The notes beneath the pieces are model-generated. The model made no database searches and had not been told where the DNA came from. It saw only the letters and a program-made list of their open reading frames with translations. This document shows positions 23,004 through 35,037 of a stretch of DNA of 64,000 nt, piece by piece (position 1 is the first letter of the stretch; the number at the start of each line of letters is the position of its first letter). The position numbers and the translations under genes are program-made. Where the stretch lies: positions 1,364,001 to 1,428,000 of the forward strand of contig JAHLEZ010000018.1 of the NCBI GenBank assembly GCA_020726505.1, given 5' to 3'. This DNA is from Leptodontidium sp. MPI-SDFR-AT-0119. Taxonomy: Eukaryota; Ascomycota; Leotiomycetes; Helotiales; Leptodontidiaceae.

Positions 23004-24405
23004 ATGGCAGTACCACAAACTCACCGCGCGCTCGTCCTTTCATCCCTCTCTGAGCCCCTGAAACTTACCACGCTCCCTATTCCCACCGTCGTCCCCGGCG
23101 CAGCAGTCGTTCGTATTCTCGGAACCTACGTCCTGCCTTATCTCTCCTCGGTCCTCGACGGTACGCTGCCATATACGCTCTCGCTTCCCATGATTCCTGG
23201 AGCGAACAGCATCGCACGCATCCACGCCGTTGGTCCCGATGCCGTCACCTTGAAGCCAGGGCAATTGGTTCTGTGCGACCAGACGGTCAGGGCAAGAGAT
23301 GCGCCTGAGTTGAGTATTCTCATGGGTTTGCACGGAGGAGCGGCAAAGGGATTGATGGATGGGGAGTGGAGAGATGGGAGCTTTGCTGAGTACGCGAGGT
23401 TTCCACTCGAGAATGTGTTTGCTCTTGACGAGGAGAAGCTTTTTGGGGAACTGAAGTATACGGTTGAGGACTTGGTTGGACTTCCCGGTGAGTGTTTGGC
23501 TCGTATGTGGGTCATAGGATGGTAGCCAGCTAATCTCTTGATGATGGAAAGCCAACCTTGTCCCATATGGAGGACTTTCCGAAATTGGCATCGAGCCTGG
23601 GGATACTGTTATTGTTGCACCTGCCACAGGACGTTTTGGAGGAGGCGCAGTCACCACTGCACTTGCAATGGGAGCAACTGTCGTTGCTTGTGGCCGAAAC
23701 GAAGCAACTTTGAAGAAAATGAAGGCAGTGTTCGCTTCTACCGGACGTATCAAGACTGTAATCTTGACAGGTGATGCAGAGAAAGATGCGCAGCTGATGG
23801 TCGCCGCCTCTGGAAATGGAGGAAAGGGAGCTGATGCTTACATTGACTTCTCGCCAGCCGAGGCCGTGGCATCCACCCACATCACTGCTGCCTTGACAGC
23901 CTTGAAGCCTTTCGGAAAGGCAGCCTTTATGGGTGGCATCTGGGGAAAAGTGACGCTTGAGTACAACGTCATTATGATGAAAAGCCTGAGAATTCAGGTA
24001 AGAGCTCCACTCGTATCTACAGCCAGACCTTGCTGACAAACTTTGCGAATACTTAGGGAAGGTTCATGTAGTGCGTATTCTTCAAGTTCCTTTCTCCCTC
24101 ATCCATATTGTTCCAGGAGGCTTGGGGCGTGACTTCGTTTGAAGACATGCAGCGCTCCTGTTGACTCAACCTTCGAACTCTTACCCCTTACTAGAAAAGG
24201 CAACACTGACTCTGAGATCGTACACAGCGACCGATGCATTGTTGTGCAAATGATCAAGATGATCGAGAAAGGAAACTTGAAATTGGGTGAAGAAGGCACA
24301 GGAATTAAGACTGTAGGAAAATTCGGCTTGGATGCTATCGAGGAGGCGTTGGAGCTTGCCAAGAAAGAATCAGGTTGGGGGAAGCAGGTAGTTCTGATGC
24401 CATAG
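23004..24405 (+). CDS. medium-chain (quinone-reductase/alcohol dehydrogenase-like) oxidoreductase
   Basis: Four exons: 23004-23487, 23552-23997, 24057-24070 (only 14 nt) and 24228-24405, giving 373 residues with the frame intact. The donors are GTGAGT, GTAAGA and GTGCGT. The N-terminal half is a GroES-like fold (PMIPGANSIARIHAVGPD; KPGQLVLCDQTV). The nucleotide-binding half contains VIVAPATGRFGGGAVTTAL, a diverged glycine-rich turn, and then MGATVVACGRN. It ends QMIKMIEKGNLKLG...ESGWGKQVVLMP. The zinc-ligand pattern of classical alcohol dehydrogenases is absent, so it is probably a zinc-independent NAD(P)H-dependent reductase. The substrate is unknown. The micro-exon and the 157-nt last intron are likely trouble spots for gene predictors. 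Confidence 0.85.
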
Positions 24406-24967
24406 ATGCATTTCATATCTCCACCTCGCTATCGAAGTATTAATATACCAATATTGTTCAGCTGTCATAGGGTGTCAAGTTGCGAAATCACCTCGACCTG
24501 CCAAATCCAGGCCGCATTGAGGGAGTGGAAGAGGGCGTTCATATGCCTACATGTTGCGAGTACCTTTAACGGTGTGATATAGATCCTGGCCGGGTGCTGG
24601 GAGGCGGTTCACGTCACTCATAGACGTCATATAACGTCATGGGGAGCGATTGGATTAGAAAATACATCACAAACAGCGAGAACGAAAGTTTTAGAATTGA
24701 GCAGCGAAAATCACATCTAAAAGCCCTCCTGTTGCCAGTTCAGAAACCTGAGCTTGTGCGCTATACCCAGTGTAACGTAGGCAGTATGGCGACACCGTGG
24801 CCTGAAGTGGTAGCATGGCCTAACGACCCCCGAGAGAATGCTGCATACCTCAGCGATTACCTCGATCTAGAGACCCGCTGGTGGAGCGCCAGCAAGATAG
24901 TTCATACGACTTTGCTTCAACGGTAGATATGCGTTTTCGCCCTGCAAGCTTGCTGGTGTGCGCGGGT
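24406..24967. other. gene-free stretch
   Basis: No supported gene. A cluster of GACGTCAT/AACGTCAT sites lies at about 24624-24640, resembling bZIP (CRE-type) half-sites. One 95-codon open frame has no recognisable domain. Confidence 0.35.
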
Positions 24968-25346
24968 CTAGGTGCCAACTACATGTGGATTAGAACGACA
25001 TGAAGGGCTGCAGGAAGAGAGACTCACTGAAACTGCCTCGTCGCCGAAGGCGTCAGCATCTCGCAATAATACTTTGCTTTTCATCATAGTCGAGCCTGCC
25101 GTGGGCCCCAATGTGGATGGCCTTGATGTACTGAGCATAGCTCGGGCGACAAATAAGAGCCGATAGAAGAGGTTGGACGATATCGCGATCCTCGTAAATT
25201 TGATTTTGTGAGATGATCTCTGTATTTCGGTAGAGTCTAGGAAGGACAATACTATGGAATGATTTTGAGACTTCGCATAAGCTTTTGAGATCGCGCTGCT
25301 CGATAATCTGTGATATGTTAATCGAGAAGTGAGAGAGAATAATCAA
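24968..25346 (-). pseudogene. F-box protein gene fragment
   Basis: The open segment reads KSLCEVSKSFHSIVLPRLYR, a typical F-box-adjacent beginning of fungal F-box/LRR proteins (compare ALCRVSKAFNHVFTPILYA in the intact gene at 61-62.7 kb). The start of the F-box and the whole repeat region are missing, and the frame stops soon after. The upstream edge could be an exon border. It is most likely a remnant of a larger gene. Confidence 0.55.
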
Positions 25347-26636
25347 CTGGTGTTTACCAGCTCGAAGACTATATCTCGGGATTATAGTCTAGTCATGGAG
25401 ATACTGTCAAGTCCAAACCCCCAAGATGCATTGTGATGAAGATAGTCACAGGTCCCCACTATACCCCCGACCAAAATGACGAGGAATCCACTACGCCTCC
25501 AAGCGGCGGGATCGTGCCCGGAGTTTTCGAGTCATACTCTATACTTTTAGTCTTCTGTGCAGTTCTCGGGAATCCCATAATGTGCAATGGAGACTCACAG
25601 CTATCAACGCGGTCACGTTGTACTGTGGCGTAGATTTTGAACGTCAGACCTGGATAGATCGAACGGCCCGCTTTTAAACGGTACTGGGAAGCCTATCTAA
25701 TAACAGCTGCAAGATCGTAGTAATAGATCTAAAACTCGGACTTTATAATATTTAATATAAAACTAAATTAATTGGGGTTGAATTTGATATGTCACTTCCC
25801 ATGTTTAACTTTCCACTTCGGCCACGCTTATCAGCGTCATGTCATCATTGCATTTGTCTTGAAATAATCCCATCTCCAGAGGTCAACTCCTTGAATCCCC
25901 AAGCGCGGCATCAACTCGGACATGGAGATTCAAATTCCCATGCCAAACGCCGCTTCAGAACGCACTTCCCCTGACCATCCACCCCGCAACCCCACATCAA
26001 GAATTTCTCTTCCCTGCCTCGGAGTCAATGGCCTATCATTGCCTTCAAGCGTTCACAGGTAAATCAACTCCAGTACACAAATACAAAACGAACATCGTGT
26101 CCCCCATTGACATTACGTGATAACGCGTCGCTCTAGCGTCATCCGTCGCGCGAAACGGTGCATCAATTACATCATGAAGTTTAGAAGTCGCGATCATGCT
26201 AAAGCAAACACCTCATACCATGTCTACTCTTCCCCTCTTTCTCATACGGTGATCTCGTATCGAACGAATCATGTCTAGACAAAAGATGTTTCCCCTTGCT
26301 CGGCCCGCGTACCTGCATCCCCGGACACACATCTAGATCGATCGGATACTCGTTAATGGATGGGAAGAGTGTAGATCTATGGGTGGGTGGATGGTTTGTT
26401 TGGATGTGGCTTGCGGCTAGGAGAGGGATATGCTTGCATGCGTGTATGAATCATTGCATGGTGAGATTGACGCTGAGGCTGATGGTGGGGCAGACGGGAC
26501 TGCGGATGTGTTTACATCATGACTTTTGCTTCTCTTGTCTCGCCACAGTGCATTCACAGCTTGCAAGGGGTGAGATGGGAGGACAGGCGAGGAGAATTTA
26601 GCGGAGGAAATGCTCCTGGATAGTAATGGAAATGTC
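25347..26636. other. gene-free stretch
   Basis: No gene supported. A TA-rich patch at about 25690-25785 resembles old RIP-decayed DNA. The right end is the promoter of the following small gene. Confidence 0.4.
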
Positions 26637-26644
26637 TATATAAA
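26637..26644 (+). promoter_or_regulatory. TATA box of the KGG-motif gene
   Basis: TATATAAA lies 123-130 bp upstream of the ATG at 26767. It is followed by a CT/CA-rich leader (CAACCAACAAACAACAAAC) typical of strongly expressed fungal genes. Confidence 0.6.
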
Positions 26645-26766
26645 CAGCCATCTCCTCCGCCCTGAAGGACTTTTCTTCTCATCACAACATCTTCACATCT
26701 CCTCCTCAACCAACAAACAACAAACAACAACCAAGCCAAATCCAAATCACAAAACCAACCTTCACA

Positions 26767-27319
26767 ATGTCTGACACTTACAAGCCAACTGGTACGTACC
26801 TCTCCTCTCTAACCCACACAATTCCCATCCCCAACACCCCCTCTCCCCATCCCTCTCCACTCTCCCTCTCTTCTCTCCTCTTCAGCCTCATCCTCACTTT
26901 CATCTCCTCCCAGTATGCACTGACACCCAACTCAAACAGAGCACGACGGTCTCAAGGAAGACGGCACCCCCGACAAGCGCGTCGGCACCGGCCAATTCGC
27001 CCAAGGCAAAGTCGATCCCGTTGAGGCCGGCGCCGCAGGCGGAAAGGCATCTGGTGGAAGCGGAAACGCTGGCGATGAGTCTAGCTCTGGTGGAAGTGGT
27101 GGGAAGGGTCGTAAGTGTTCCCTCTCCTCGTTAAATTTTTCTCTTTGTCTTGGTGGTGGAGGATCTTGGGGTTTGGCGGTTGTGTGAATGATGAGATTTG
27201 TGAGGTGTGAGAGATGTATGCTGATATGTATGCAAACAGAATTCGCCGGCGGCAAGGTCGATCCCGTTGAGGCTGGCCGAAAGGGTGGGAAGGCTTCGGG
27301 TGGAAGTTCTGACGAGTAG
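26767..27319 (+). CDS. small KGG-motif (conidiation/stress-type) protein
   Basis: Three exons: 26767-26791, 26940-27110 and 27240-27319, giving 91 residues. The introns of 148 and 129 nt have donors GTACGT and GTAAGT and CAG acceptors. The protein is Gly/Lys/Asp-rich and hydrophilic. It holds two copies of one unit, QFAQGKVDPVEAGAAGGKAS and QFAGGKVDPVEAGRKGGKAS, each beginning soon after a splice site. The GGKAS core resembles the KGG repeat of Con-10-like conidiation and bacterial stress proteins. Its exact role is unknown; protection during stress or sporulation is inferred from that resemblance. A strong TATA box and leader suggest high, inducible expression. Confidence 0.82.
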
Positions 27320-30300
27320 ACCATTCTTGATGGGATTGACGGAAGGGGGAAGCGAGCTTTTGCTGTGAGGCAGTGATGGATAAATGGTGTGGTTCTGGGA
27401 CAGGAAATTTGACTGTTATTCTAGGAAAGGAAATTGATTATCCAGCTTCTGTGTATTCTGATGTTCTTCTCATGATGTGTTCTGAAGGGCTCTGTTTGTT
27501 GTGACTGGATAATAATTTTTGGTGTATTCTTCGGAATTGGTCCTACTCCCGACTTCGCTCAGAATCAATGAGGGGAAAGTTCACGATCATCATGCCATTG
27601 AAACCGTCCATCTCACGGAAGAACACTAGGTGATCGATCACTGAGGACCTTTCAGTCTGTCTGCTTGAGGTCAGCTGCAATTCCAGGTTGAAAGATAAGG
27701 CTAGTTTCCTCCTGGTCGACGACCAGAGCATCTTTTGGGAAGAACTAACAACAGCAGCACCATTTGTAAGATAGAAACTCAAGAGATTATTGTAATGCAG
27801 AAATGGATGGCATCCAAACCTTGTTCGTTGGCATAGGAAGGTAGCTGCCTAAACAGGCAGACTGTTGGGTCAAGCTAGCCTTGGAAGATAGGTCGGATGT
27901 CCAAAAGGGGGGCCTAAGCGAGTTGGTGGCTCTGTTTGTTTACTAAAGAAACACTGCTCCCCTGAAATGGACTCGAGATTGTTAAAAGTGAGGTCTGAAG
28001 AGGTAAGTAGCACGGGACGCGAAATTACGAAATAGCGAATTCGCTTGCAAGGAAATATACAGGTATTACGGGAGGCATGTGGCATGTACATGTAGAGCTT
28101 CATATTTTTATTTGTATGGAGCCTTGTTGAAGCAGTTTGAAGATCCGTATGTATTTCTCATGGATTGATTTGTCTGCCAACCAGCTCAAGTCCGTACCGA
28201 GTCCATGACACCATAGGGCCGCGATATTATCCAAATATTAACCAATGTACTCCAAGCCTGCCATCTCCATATTTATCTGTCCATATTTCTCCAAGACCTG
28301 TTCCGTTATGTGATGTCGGCGCGCGGTCCCGGTGCTAGATTTTGGGCTCGCATTCGTTTCGTGGATGGTTCATGGCGGTTCTTGTGTTTGAGGAAGCTTC
28401 CTGCCCCATGCCAATTCCGCCCGCATCTCGAGTCATGTTTCTCTCACGTCTTGCATATGCATTTCCTCCAATACATCGACTGTGCGATTTCAGGTTCGAG
28501 GAAGAGCGTTTTGAGGGAGGTTTTGGATCCGGGTACTGTTTACTGTTAGCCAAAACAGAGTTCATGCTCATGCTGGAGCGTTGGCACATACTGGCTTGGT
28601 ATCCCCTGGCCCAGGTGGTCCAACTTCGCCCCATTTCTTTCCTCTGGGGTGATGGGTCTGCGAGCTGGCATTGCGGAGTCCATCTGGGCAGTCTCGAGAC
28701 ATTGCCAGGAGGGGAAAGCTGCTGAAGATGGCGCCGGTCGACTCTCTGCTTGCTAACATTGCCTGAGGAGACATGATTGTTTCTTTTGAACGATCGTCTC
28801 GGGGAATCCGCAACTTCGGGTGCTATCTGCGAATTGGCTACTCGTTATTCGTGTCTGCGATCGTTTGGGAGGTTCAAGGTCTTCGTCGGTCATAAACGAA
28901 ACGTCGATCCGATCTGGTTATTCTAGCTTTAGTCATCATCGCCAGCGCTCAACTCTACTCAAGCTCCACGAACGCCAGTTGTGTCTCGTCGGCGCGCATA
29001 GCACCCGCAGATTACAAAACAGTAATCTGGGGTGCTATTTTGTTATACTCAATCACTGGCCGTGTTCCTGCAGGAGATCTCGTCGGGTCCGCGAAGTCTC
29101 TTCCCAACCCATTGCGTTGCTATATGCCTATCATCCCTCAGAGGATTATATGCTTCCCAACTATGCCCAGGAACTCCTGAGCATAGCAAAACCTGTCTAC
29201 AAATGCGCCATTGCACCATTGCAGGAGCCAGTCTGTGAGAGCTCATTGTCGTGAAAGCACGATTGCAGCTCACAGTGACCTAGTCACGTGTTGCCTAGTG
29301 TGGCATGAGTCCAGAACGAAGAAATCGTGGGGCAATCGCAAGGAAGTGTGAATAGTTGCAAAGGAGTCGGTGTTTGCTCCACCATGAAACAACCTTCAAA
29401 GAATCGAGATGACAAGAAAGATGTGCGCTAGAACCGGGCTGTGGGTGGTCGGCAGCGAAGGAGCAACAGGTCTGCCATTGCCTCAAACATCGACATTGGA
29501 TGGGCAAATAAGCCCATCGAGGCTTGCCACATTTCCTATACCCATTTCCATGTTGTATGTTCGAGAGAGCACTGCATCCACTGCGGGATATTCTTTGCTT
29601 GATGGCAGCGGATCTTGTTATTGCGAAGCGGAGAGTTTTTGAGCTTGGCTGACTCTGGGAAACAGCTCTGACATTTGTAGGAGCGACCGCGCTCTTCATC
29701 GTCCAACATCCTCCTGCCTACACCGGTACGCTCGATGTGTATTCTGTAGTTTCGGAGTTGAGATGGCAGATTTGGGGTATCGAGGGGAGTGCCTGCCAAA
29801 GATTCCCGTTCCAACCATCAGAACTAAGTCTCGTTGTGTAAGGCAGTTCTGCGAAGCAGGTCGTCCCCAGCGGTCCTGCACCATCGAGTGTGACCATCAG
29901 CATGGATTTGGTTGCATCGAACGGGTTGCTGGATGAATCGGGAGATGTGCTTCCTAGCCACACAGCCTTTCCTATACCTGCCATTCTGGAGCATCCTTTC
30001 TCTCAACTTTCCAAGTTGGTGTTAGTACCGCAGGTCCATGACGTGGCAATGTCAAGGCCTAGCACAACTTGGTCCCGAGAAATAAAGCCAGGAGAGCGTC
30101 TCGTGGCCCCTCGCATCATTGCCGAAGTGCTTCGTTCAGTTCGTTCTGGCGTCCAGTCCAGCTCCCGGAGTTTGCTAGTCGCGAGTCGCTGTCTTCCAGT
30201 TGATCTATACACACATCTTCCTCGTTGCCATATCGTCTTGTACCTTGCTCGAGGCTGCAATGTCCAAATCGGTACGGAACGAGCCCGATCGCCGTGTTGG

Positions 30301-30834
30301 AAAGGATCGAGTCGACCTTCGTGGAACTCCCGTCTCTCTGGACCAGCGGAAAGCCGCTGTGCGGACATTCGAACCGACAAATTTGCATCCTCAACTTAGT
30401 TCCGCAGTAGTGAGTTCGCATAGAATCGTCTAGGGATGCGTGTGTCCAGAATTGAGATGGTAGCGATTGTGACATCGTGACAGAGTGTCGTTCAACACTG
30501 CATCATCGATGTACCTGGACGACGCGGACAGACAGGCCTTGCCACATAATTATAATCACTAGGTTCCATGTCGACAATGGTCAGAATGCAGAGCAAATCT
30601 GACAGTCATTGTTGGAGTCAAATTATTTGTGGATGAGTGTTGTGGTGATTGCCAACGAACTTGCCTGGCGATATTTGCGACCGACAAGCTGCGACACCAG
30701 CAGTCAGCAGTCATGAATGGCAGTATATGCCGGATCCAGACGCAGTAGTTGCAGTCTTTTGTGAGGAATGATGATGGGGTAGTCCACGTATAATGCAAGC
30801 ACAGCGTGGTGGTAGGTGTGTTGATGGGAGGGAG

Positions 30835-30887
30835 TATGAAGATGATCGGTGAAAGCGACGAGGCATCAAGGGCAGAAAGAAGCGGCT
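30835..30887 (+). repeat. 53-bp direct repeat, copy 1
   Basis: It begins TATGAAGATGATCGGTGAAA and ends AGAAGCGGCT. It matches 31151-31203 with two mismatches, 316 bp apart start to start. The flanks just upstream are also weakly similar. Confidence 0.85.
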
Positions 30888-31150
30888 TCCCATAAGTGCT
30901 GCCACTCTCGTTTACCTTCGAACTAGAAGGGCAGGCCTGTACGGGGTGATGTTAAGTGGCCGATCGAGGCACACTCGAACACCAAACCCCGAGTTTTAAA
31001 AGTCAATCTCTTCAACACAACACGATATAAATTTCATTTCGTCTTTGCAAAGTCATTAGAAATACCTATTGCGGAGCTCTATACGTTTTATCGATTTGTT
31101 TTTATTAGAATGCGCTGTTCAAAACCGCAGTGCAAATTTGGAAGGGAAGC

Positions 31151-31203
31151 TATGAAGATGATCGGTGAAAGCGACGAGGCATCAAGGGAACAAAGAAGCG
31201 GCT
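31151..31203 (+). repeat. 53-bp direct repeat, copy 2
   Basis: Partner of 30835-30887. The high identity in otherwise unrelated DNA suggests a recent local duplication or a short mobile sequence. Confidence 0.85.
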
Positions 31204-32695
31204 CAGGCGTAGTGGAGTCGTGGATGAGGGCAGGCATTCTGACCGAAGGGACGAAGGGCAGGAAAGAGTGCAATCTGGGCTGGTATGGTGTGTCTTGATT
31301 GGCTGGACTTGCAGGGTCGTGCATCCGTGGCTGAGCAAACGCAGTTAGCCCCATTAGCGTCCGCACGCTAAGGGACGCTACGAAAGTACTTCTGCAATAC
31401 AATTGGCTGCATCGGCTGCAGCACATTCAGCTTTGCATAACCGGTCATACCAAGGCCAATCAATCCCCCCCTCAAGACAGGCTTTTGCAACAGCTGGGCA
31501 CCCAATGAAAGGACACCCCGATAGACCAAAGTGGCACTTCCATTCATGTGCTCCCAACTGTGTGCTACAAGGTAGTGATAGGCTGATATAGAAAGTTCTA
31601 TTACATGTAAACCTACAGAGGTAGGTACTTTACCTTCCCAGGCCAGAAAGGTACGATACTGGGACTGGTTTCATCTTTCGTTTTTCGCATGATACCTGGC
31701 TTTAGGTTGTTTCGCTTTGCCAGTCCGGCGCACATCACGCTTGCTGACTCTTTGTCCTTTCCAGGACTTTGTCTTATATCGTCAGTGCTGGCTGCATTCT
31801 ACTCTCGGTGGCTGTGGCAGTCTGCCTCGGTCGCGGGCGTGGAGATTGTACGAAGTAGAAGATCCGGCATCAATCAGCGTACAGAAGGTGGTACAGCACA
31901 ACAGCGCATGTGCCGCCGAATTTTGGTGCCTTCAGCGGCACACTTAACAGCGACTTAGAGACGTATTAACGTAGCCAGCGCACTCCATCCGCTAAATGCC
32001 TAGGTATAGATTTACCTTACCTAGGTACTTCCAATACATGTTATAAGAGGTCGTCGATTGATATTCTCACGGGTATAATTAAATACTCAAGGATAATATA
32101 GAATTATTTCTTCCAGTCACTATAGCTAAACTCTAGGTACAATTCTAGGCATATTTTGTAAGTACGCCGATAGCACAGGTGCGCCGTTGAGTGCGCTTGA
32201 TGTTCTCTTAAAAATCAGCGGCGCATTGCCTAGTAGAGCCATTAATGCGCGCATCAGCGTTAAGGCTCAAAACATGTCCCTGTTTCGAGTAGGATAATAA
32301 GTATCATCCCCCCAACACTCATGATAACCGACTGAGAGAGGATATCGGTATGTCTATGTGCCATTGTCACAATTTTTATTCTTTCTGCGTGACGCAACGA
32401 CAGCGGACCTCAACGACGCAATGCATCTTGGGAAGCCTTGCCGATCGATGCACGCCATGTTGACAAACTTCATTGGACAGTTCAGCCTCAGTTGCATTGG
32501 TGTCGCCCAGGTTGTGAGAGATAGCAGCTCACTGCACATGAGAGTCTGCGAATTTAGAAAGAACTGAACAGTCCCAAAGAACTTTCTATGATTTCCTCTC
32601 CTTCTCTGTTCCTTCAGTCGCATTGTTCTAATTTCTTTCCACTATATTTTGATTCAAGATCTCTCCGTACGGCTAAACTAACATATCTTTGCGAG

Positions 32696-34103
32696 ATGGC
32701 AGCCTTACCTGAAAGTAGTTGCACTTCCAACATTTCAGACGAGGCTGGCCCCCAGACGTTCGATTCATTTTCGTCAACCATTCGTGAATCGAGGACATCT
32801 GGCAGTATTGACTCTATCGATGTTGAAAAGGGGGATGTCTCGGTTTCCACAGCTGAGGGTCGCATCGTTCAACCTTTACATAATCAGAAATCTTGCATAC
32901 TGACACGCTCTCCAGCTGCAAGCTCTTCTTTTCACAGCCTTTGCTGGCTCCGATTTTCAACTGCTGTCGTATCATGGACCCTTTACCCGACCGAATGGTA
33001 TAAAGTGAATCGACAGCTGGCGGAAGAAGAAAAGAAAAGGCTCCAACTGCTTTACAGCGATATCAAATCCGGTCGTCGTAGGTATCATCTATCCAATCTC
33101 ATCTATATCCAGAGCCTGACCAGTAGCAGCGGCTATCGAGGACTATCCGGAGGGCTGGCCTCAACTTGCTGCATTCCTACACAGCGAGGATAACTTCGCT
33201 ATCTTCCGAAGATTCGGAGTTTTACACTGTCGTCTTCTCGTTCAACTCCAAGCGGAAATACAGCACCTCGAACAACGACTTGTCGACTTAGATCGCTCCG
33301 ATGCTGCTCCTGGGTCACAGCATTCATGGAGGCTGCAAATGTCAGACTTTAAGGAGGGGTCGGACCCAGCTCAAAGAGACTTACTGAAAACCCTCCAGGA
33401 GAAGGTTTTGGTGTACGGTGAGTTATGAGAAGAGGCAGTCAAACCCAAAATCTGACTGTCTGTTGCAGATCAGCTATTGCTCAACGAGAAAGCCCTACGT
33501 GACCAAGGAACTGTCACAGAGAAAGACCATCGCAGCGTCTTCCACTGGATGTTACGGAAGAGACCAGTTGTACAGGGAGAAGATGGTTGGATTCATCACC
33601 CAACCGATTGCATACCCCTCTCTCGTATCGACCCGGTTGAACACTCCATCCTCACTTCGTTCCTTAAGGCACGTCTCTAAGCATCTGCAAATTTCTCGAA
33701 CGACTTGTTGACACGACACAGAAGCTTTTTCGTTCAAAAGGGAAGGAAAGGGACAGCATCGTGAAGCAGTACTCGTTATCCAGCGTCACCATAGCAGTGA
33801 AGCTCTGCTTCATCCTGCTTGCTGTCAGCATCTTGATCATTCCTGTCTTCATTCTTATGTGGGGCCCAGACACAAAAACCGCAGTATCCACCACTGTTCT
33901 GATTTCAGTGATGGCATTTTCTACGCTGATGACATTGTTCACGAGGGCGACGGTCCAAGCTGTTTTAATCGGAACTGCAGCGTGAGCTGGTTTCTCTTTT
34001 CTCCCAGTCTACTTTCGTAACTGACATTATTCCTAGCTACTGCGCTGTTCTGGCTACGTTTCTAGGGAACACACATGACAGGACGGCTGCCATAACTGGA
34101 TGA
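32696..34103 (+). CDS. DUF6594-type membrane protein, possibly frameshifted
   Basis: It starts at the ATG at 32696. Intron 1 (donor GTAGGT at about 33079, acceptor CAG about 33132) joins SGR to a DUF6594 core with EGWPQLAAFLHSEDNFAIFRR and RLLVQLQAEIQHLEQRL. Intron 2 is 33418-33468. The C-terminus has three hydrophobic segments (KLCFILLAVSILIIPVFILM; TTVLISVMAFSTLMTLFT; YCAVLATFLGN), the usual membrane end of this family, with a final intron ending at about 34036. Between about 33619 and 33680 the frame shifts by one. Either a 44-nt intron (donor GTATCG, acceptor TTAAG) removes it, or the gene carries a frameshift. The function of DUF6594 proteins is unknown. Confidence 0.65.
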
Positions 34104-34695
34104 ACTAATAGCAGGTCCTAATTTCTGTCCACTTGCTCCTTTACTTATTGTAACATATGTTCTTCGATCTTCAGCTCAAATAACTACCTCTGCTGCTTAG
34201 GTCACTAGTAATATCCTTGAACACTAAGTTCGTATCGCCAAGTTTCGCTTTTCCTTTCGCTATTAATCTCTTCTAATTTAATTCTATTATTAATCCTATA
34301 ACCTTTTTAACTTTTTTTATATAATACTTTTACTAAAATCCTAACGCTGTATTTTACTTAACTTCCTTGCTAATCTTTAAAAATAATAACGCTAATGAAA
34401 ACATATCCTTAAATGCTTAAATCTCTCCTTATTTAGTAATTGGAGGTATCGTATGTGTAGTATTTCTAAGTATAATAACTCTTGGATTAGGTAACGATTA
34501 ATTATCGAGATGTGGGGCTATATAATATAATCAGAATTAATCAGATCAAGGATACAAATATCACGTGGGTGTTGTAAACGGCCAAGGAATAAAAGTGGCA
34601 TCTTCGCCCTCCACTCTTCAATTCCTTTGAACTCACAAATAAACACACCTTGCGACTAAATTCTCACCTCACCGTACACCACAACTCAAACCAGC
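34104..34695. other. TA-rich eroded stretch and 2EXR-gene promoter
   Basis: 34200-34500 is strongly TA-rich with no coding trace and looks like an old RIP-mutated repeat. The last 150 bp lead into the 2EXR gene. Confidence 0.45.
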
Positions 34696-35037
34696 ATGGA
34701 TACTCAAGACTCGTTCCCTCATTTCAAACACTTCCCCCTTGAGATTCGTCGTCTCATTTGGAAGTCCTGTCTTCCTCGCCGCATCGCAGAGGAAGACTTC
34801 CCCTTCACGCTCCTCGACGGCAAAGAGTCTCGTCAAGCCTATTGGCCCATCCGAACCACCTTACAGAATGCCAGAGTTCCCCTGCTTGCCACAGTCTGCG
34901 CTGAAGCACGCGCGGTAGTCTTCGAATGGGGTGGGCACCAGATGTCGTATGACAGGACCAGCCTATATTCGATATGGCTTCAGCCAAAGATTGACCGGGC
35001 AATTTATATCAACTGGTCAGCATTTCCTGCCCTTTGA
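34696..35037 (+). CDS. 2EXR domain protein, probably truncated
   Basis: 113 residues starting MDTQDSFPHFKHFPLEIRRL, with IWKSCLPRRI, the defining start of the fungal 2EXR (F-box-like) domain. It ends soon after YSIWLQPKIDRAIYINW. Family members usually run to 200-400 residues, so the C-terminal part is missing or lies past an intron I could not find. No continuation is visible before 35.6 kb. The biological role of the family is not established. Confidence 0.6.
   Translation: MDTQDSFPHFKHFPLEIRRLIWKSCLPRRIAEEDFPFTLLDGKESRQAYWPIRTTLQNARVPLLATVCAEARAVVFEWGGHQMSYDRTSLYSIWLQPKIDRAIYINWSAFPAL

Larger units (their letters stand above)
27320..32695. other. 5.4-kb region without a recognisable gene
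   Basis: Many open frames of 60-170 codons overlap on both strands here, but none shows a domain, a credible intron structure or a signal I can defend. The longest is 29890-30399 on the plus strand. Base composition at 28.3-31.5 kb is not RIP-like, so it may be old decayed genes or long noncoding DNA. It also holds a 53-bp direct repeat. 31960-32300 is TA-rich and looks RIP-eroded. Confidence 0.45.

Noticed and set aside
29890..30399. 169-codon open frame on the plus strand, with 119- and 125-codon frames opposite
   Set aside because: No domain, no consistent exon structure and low-complexity arginine/serine content. Kept only as part of the unexplained 27.3-32.7 kb region.
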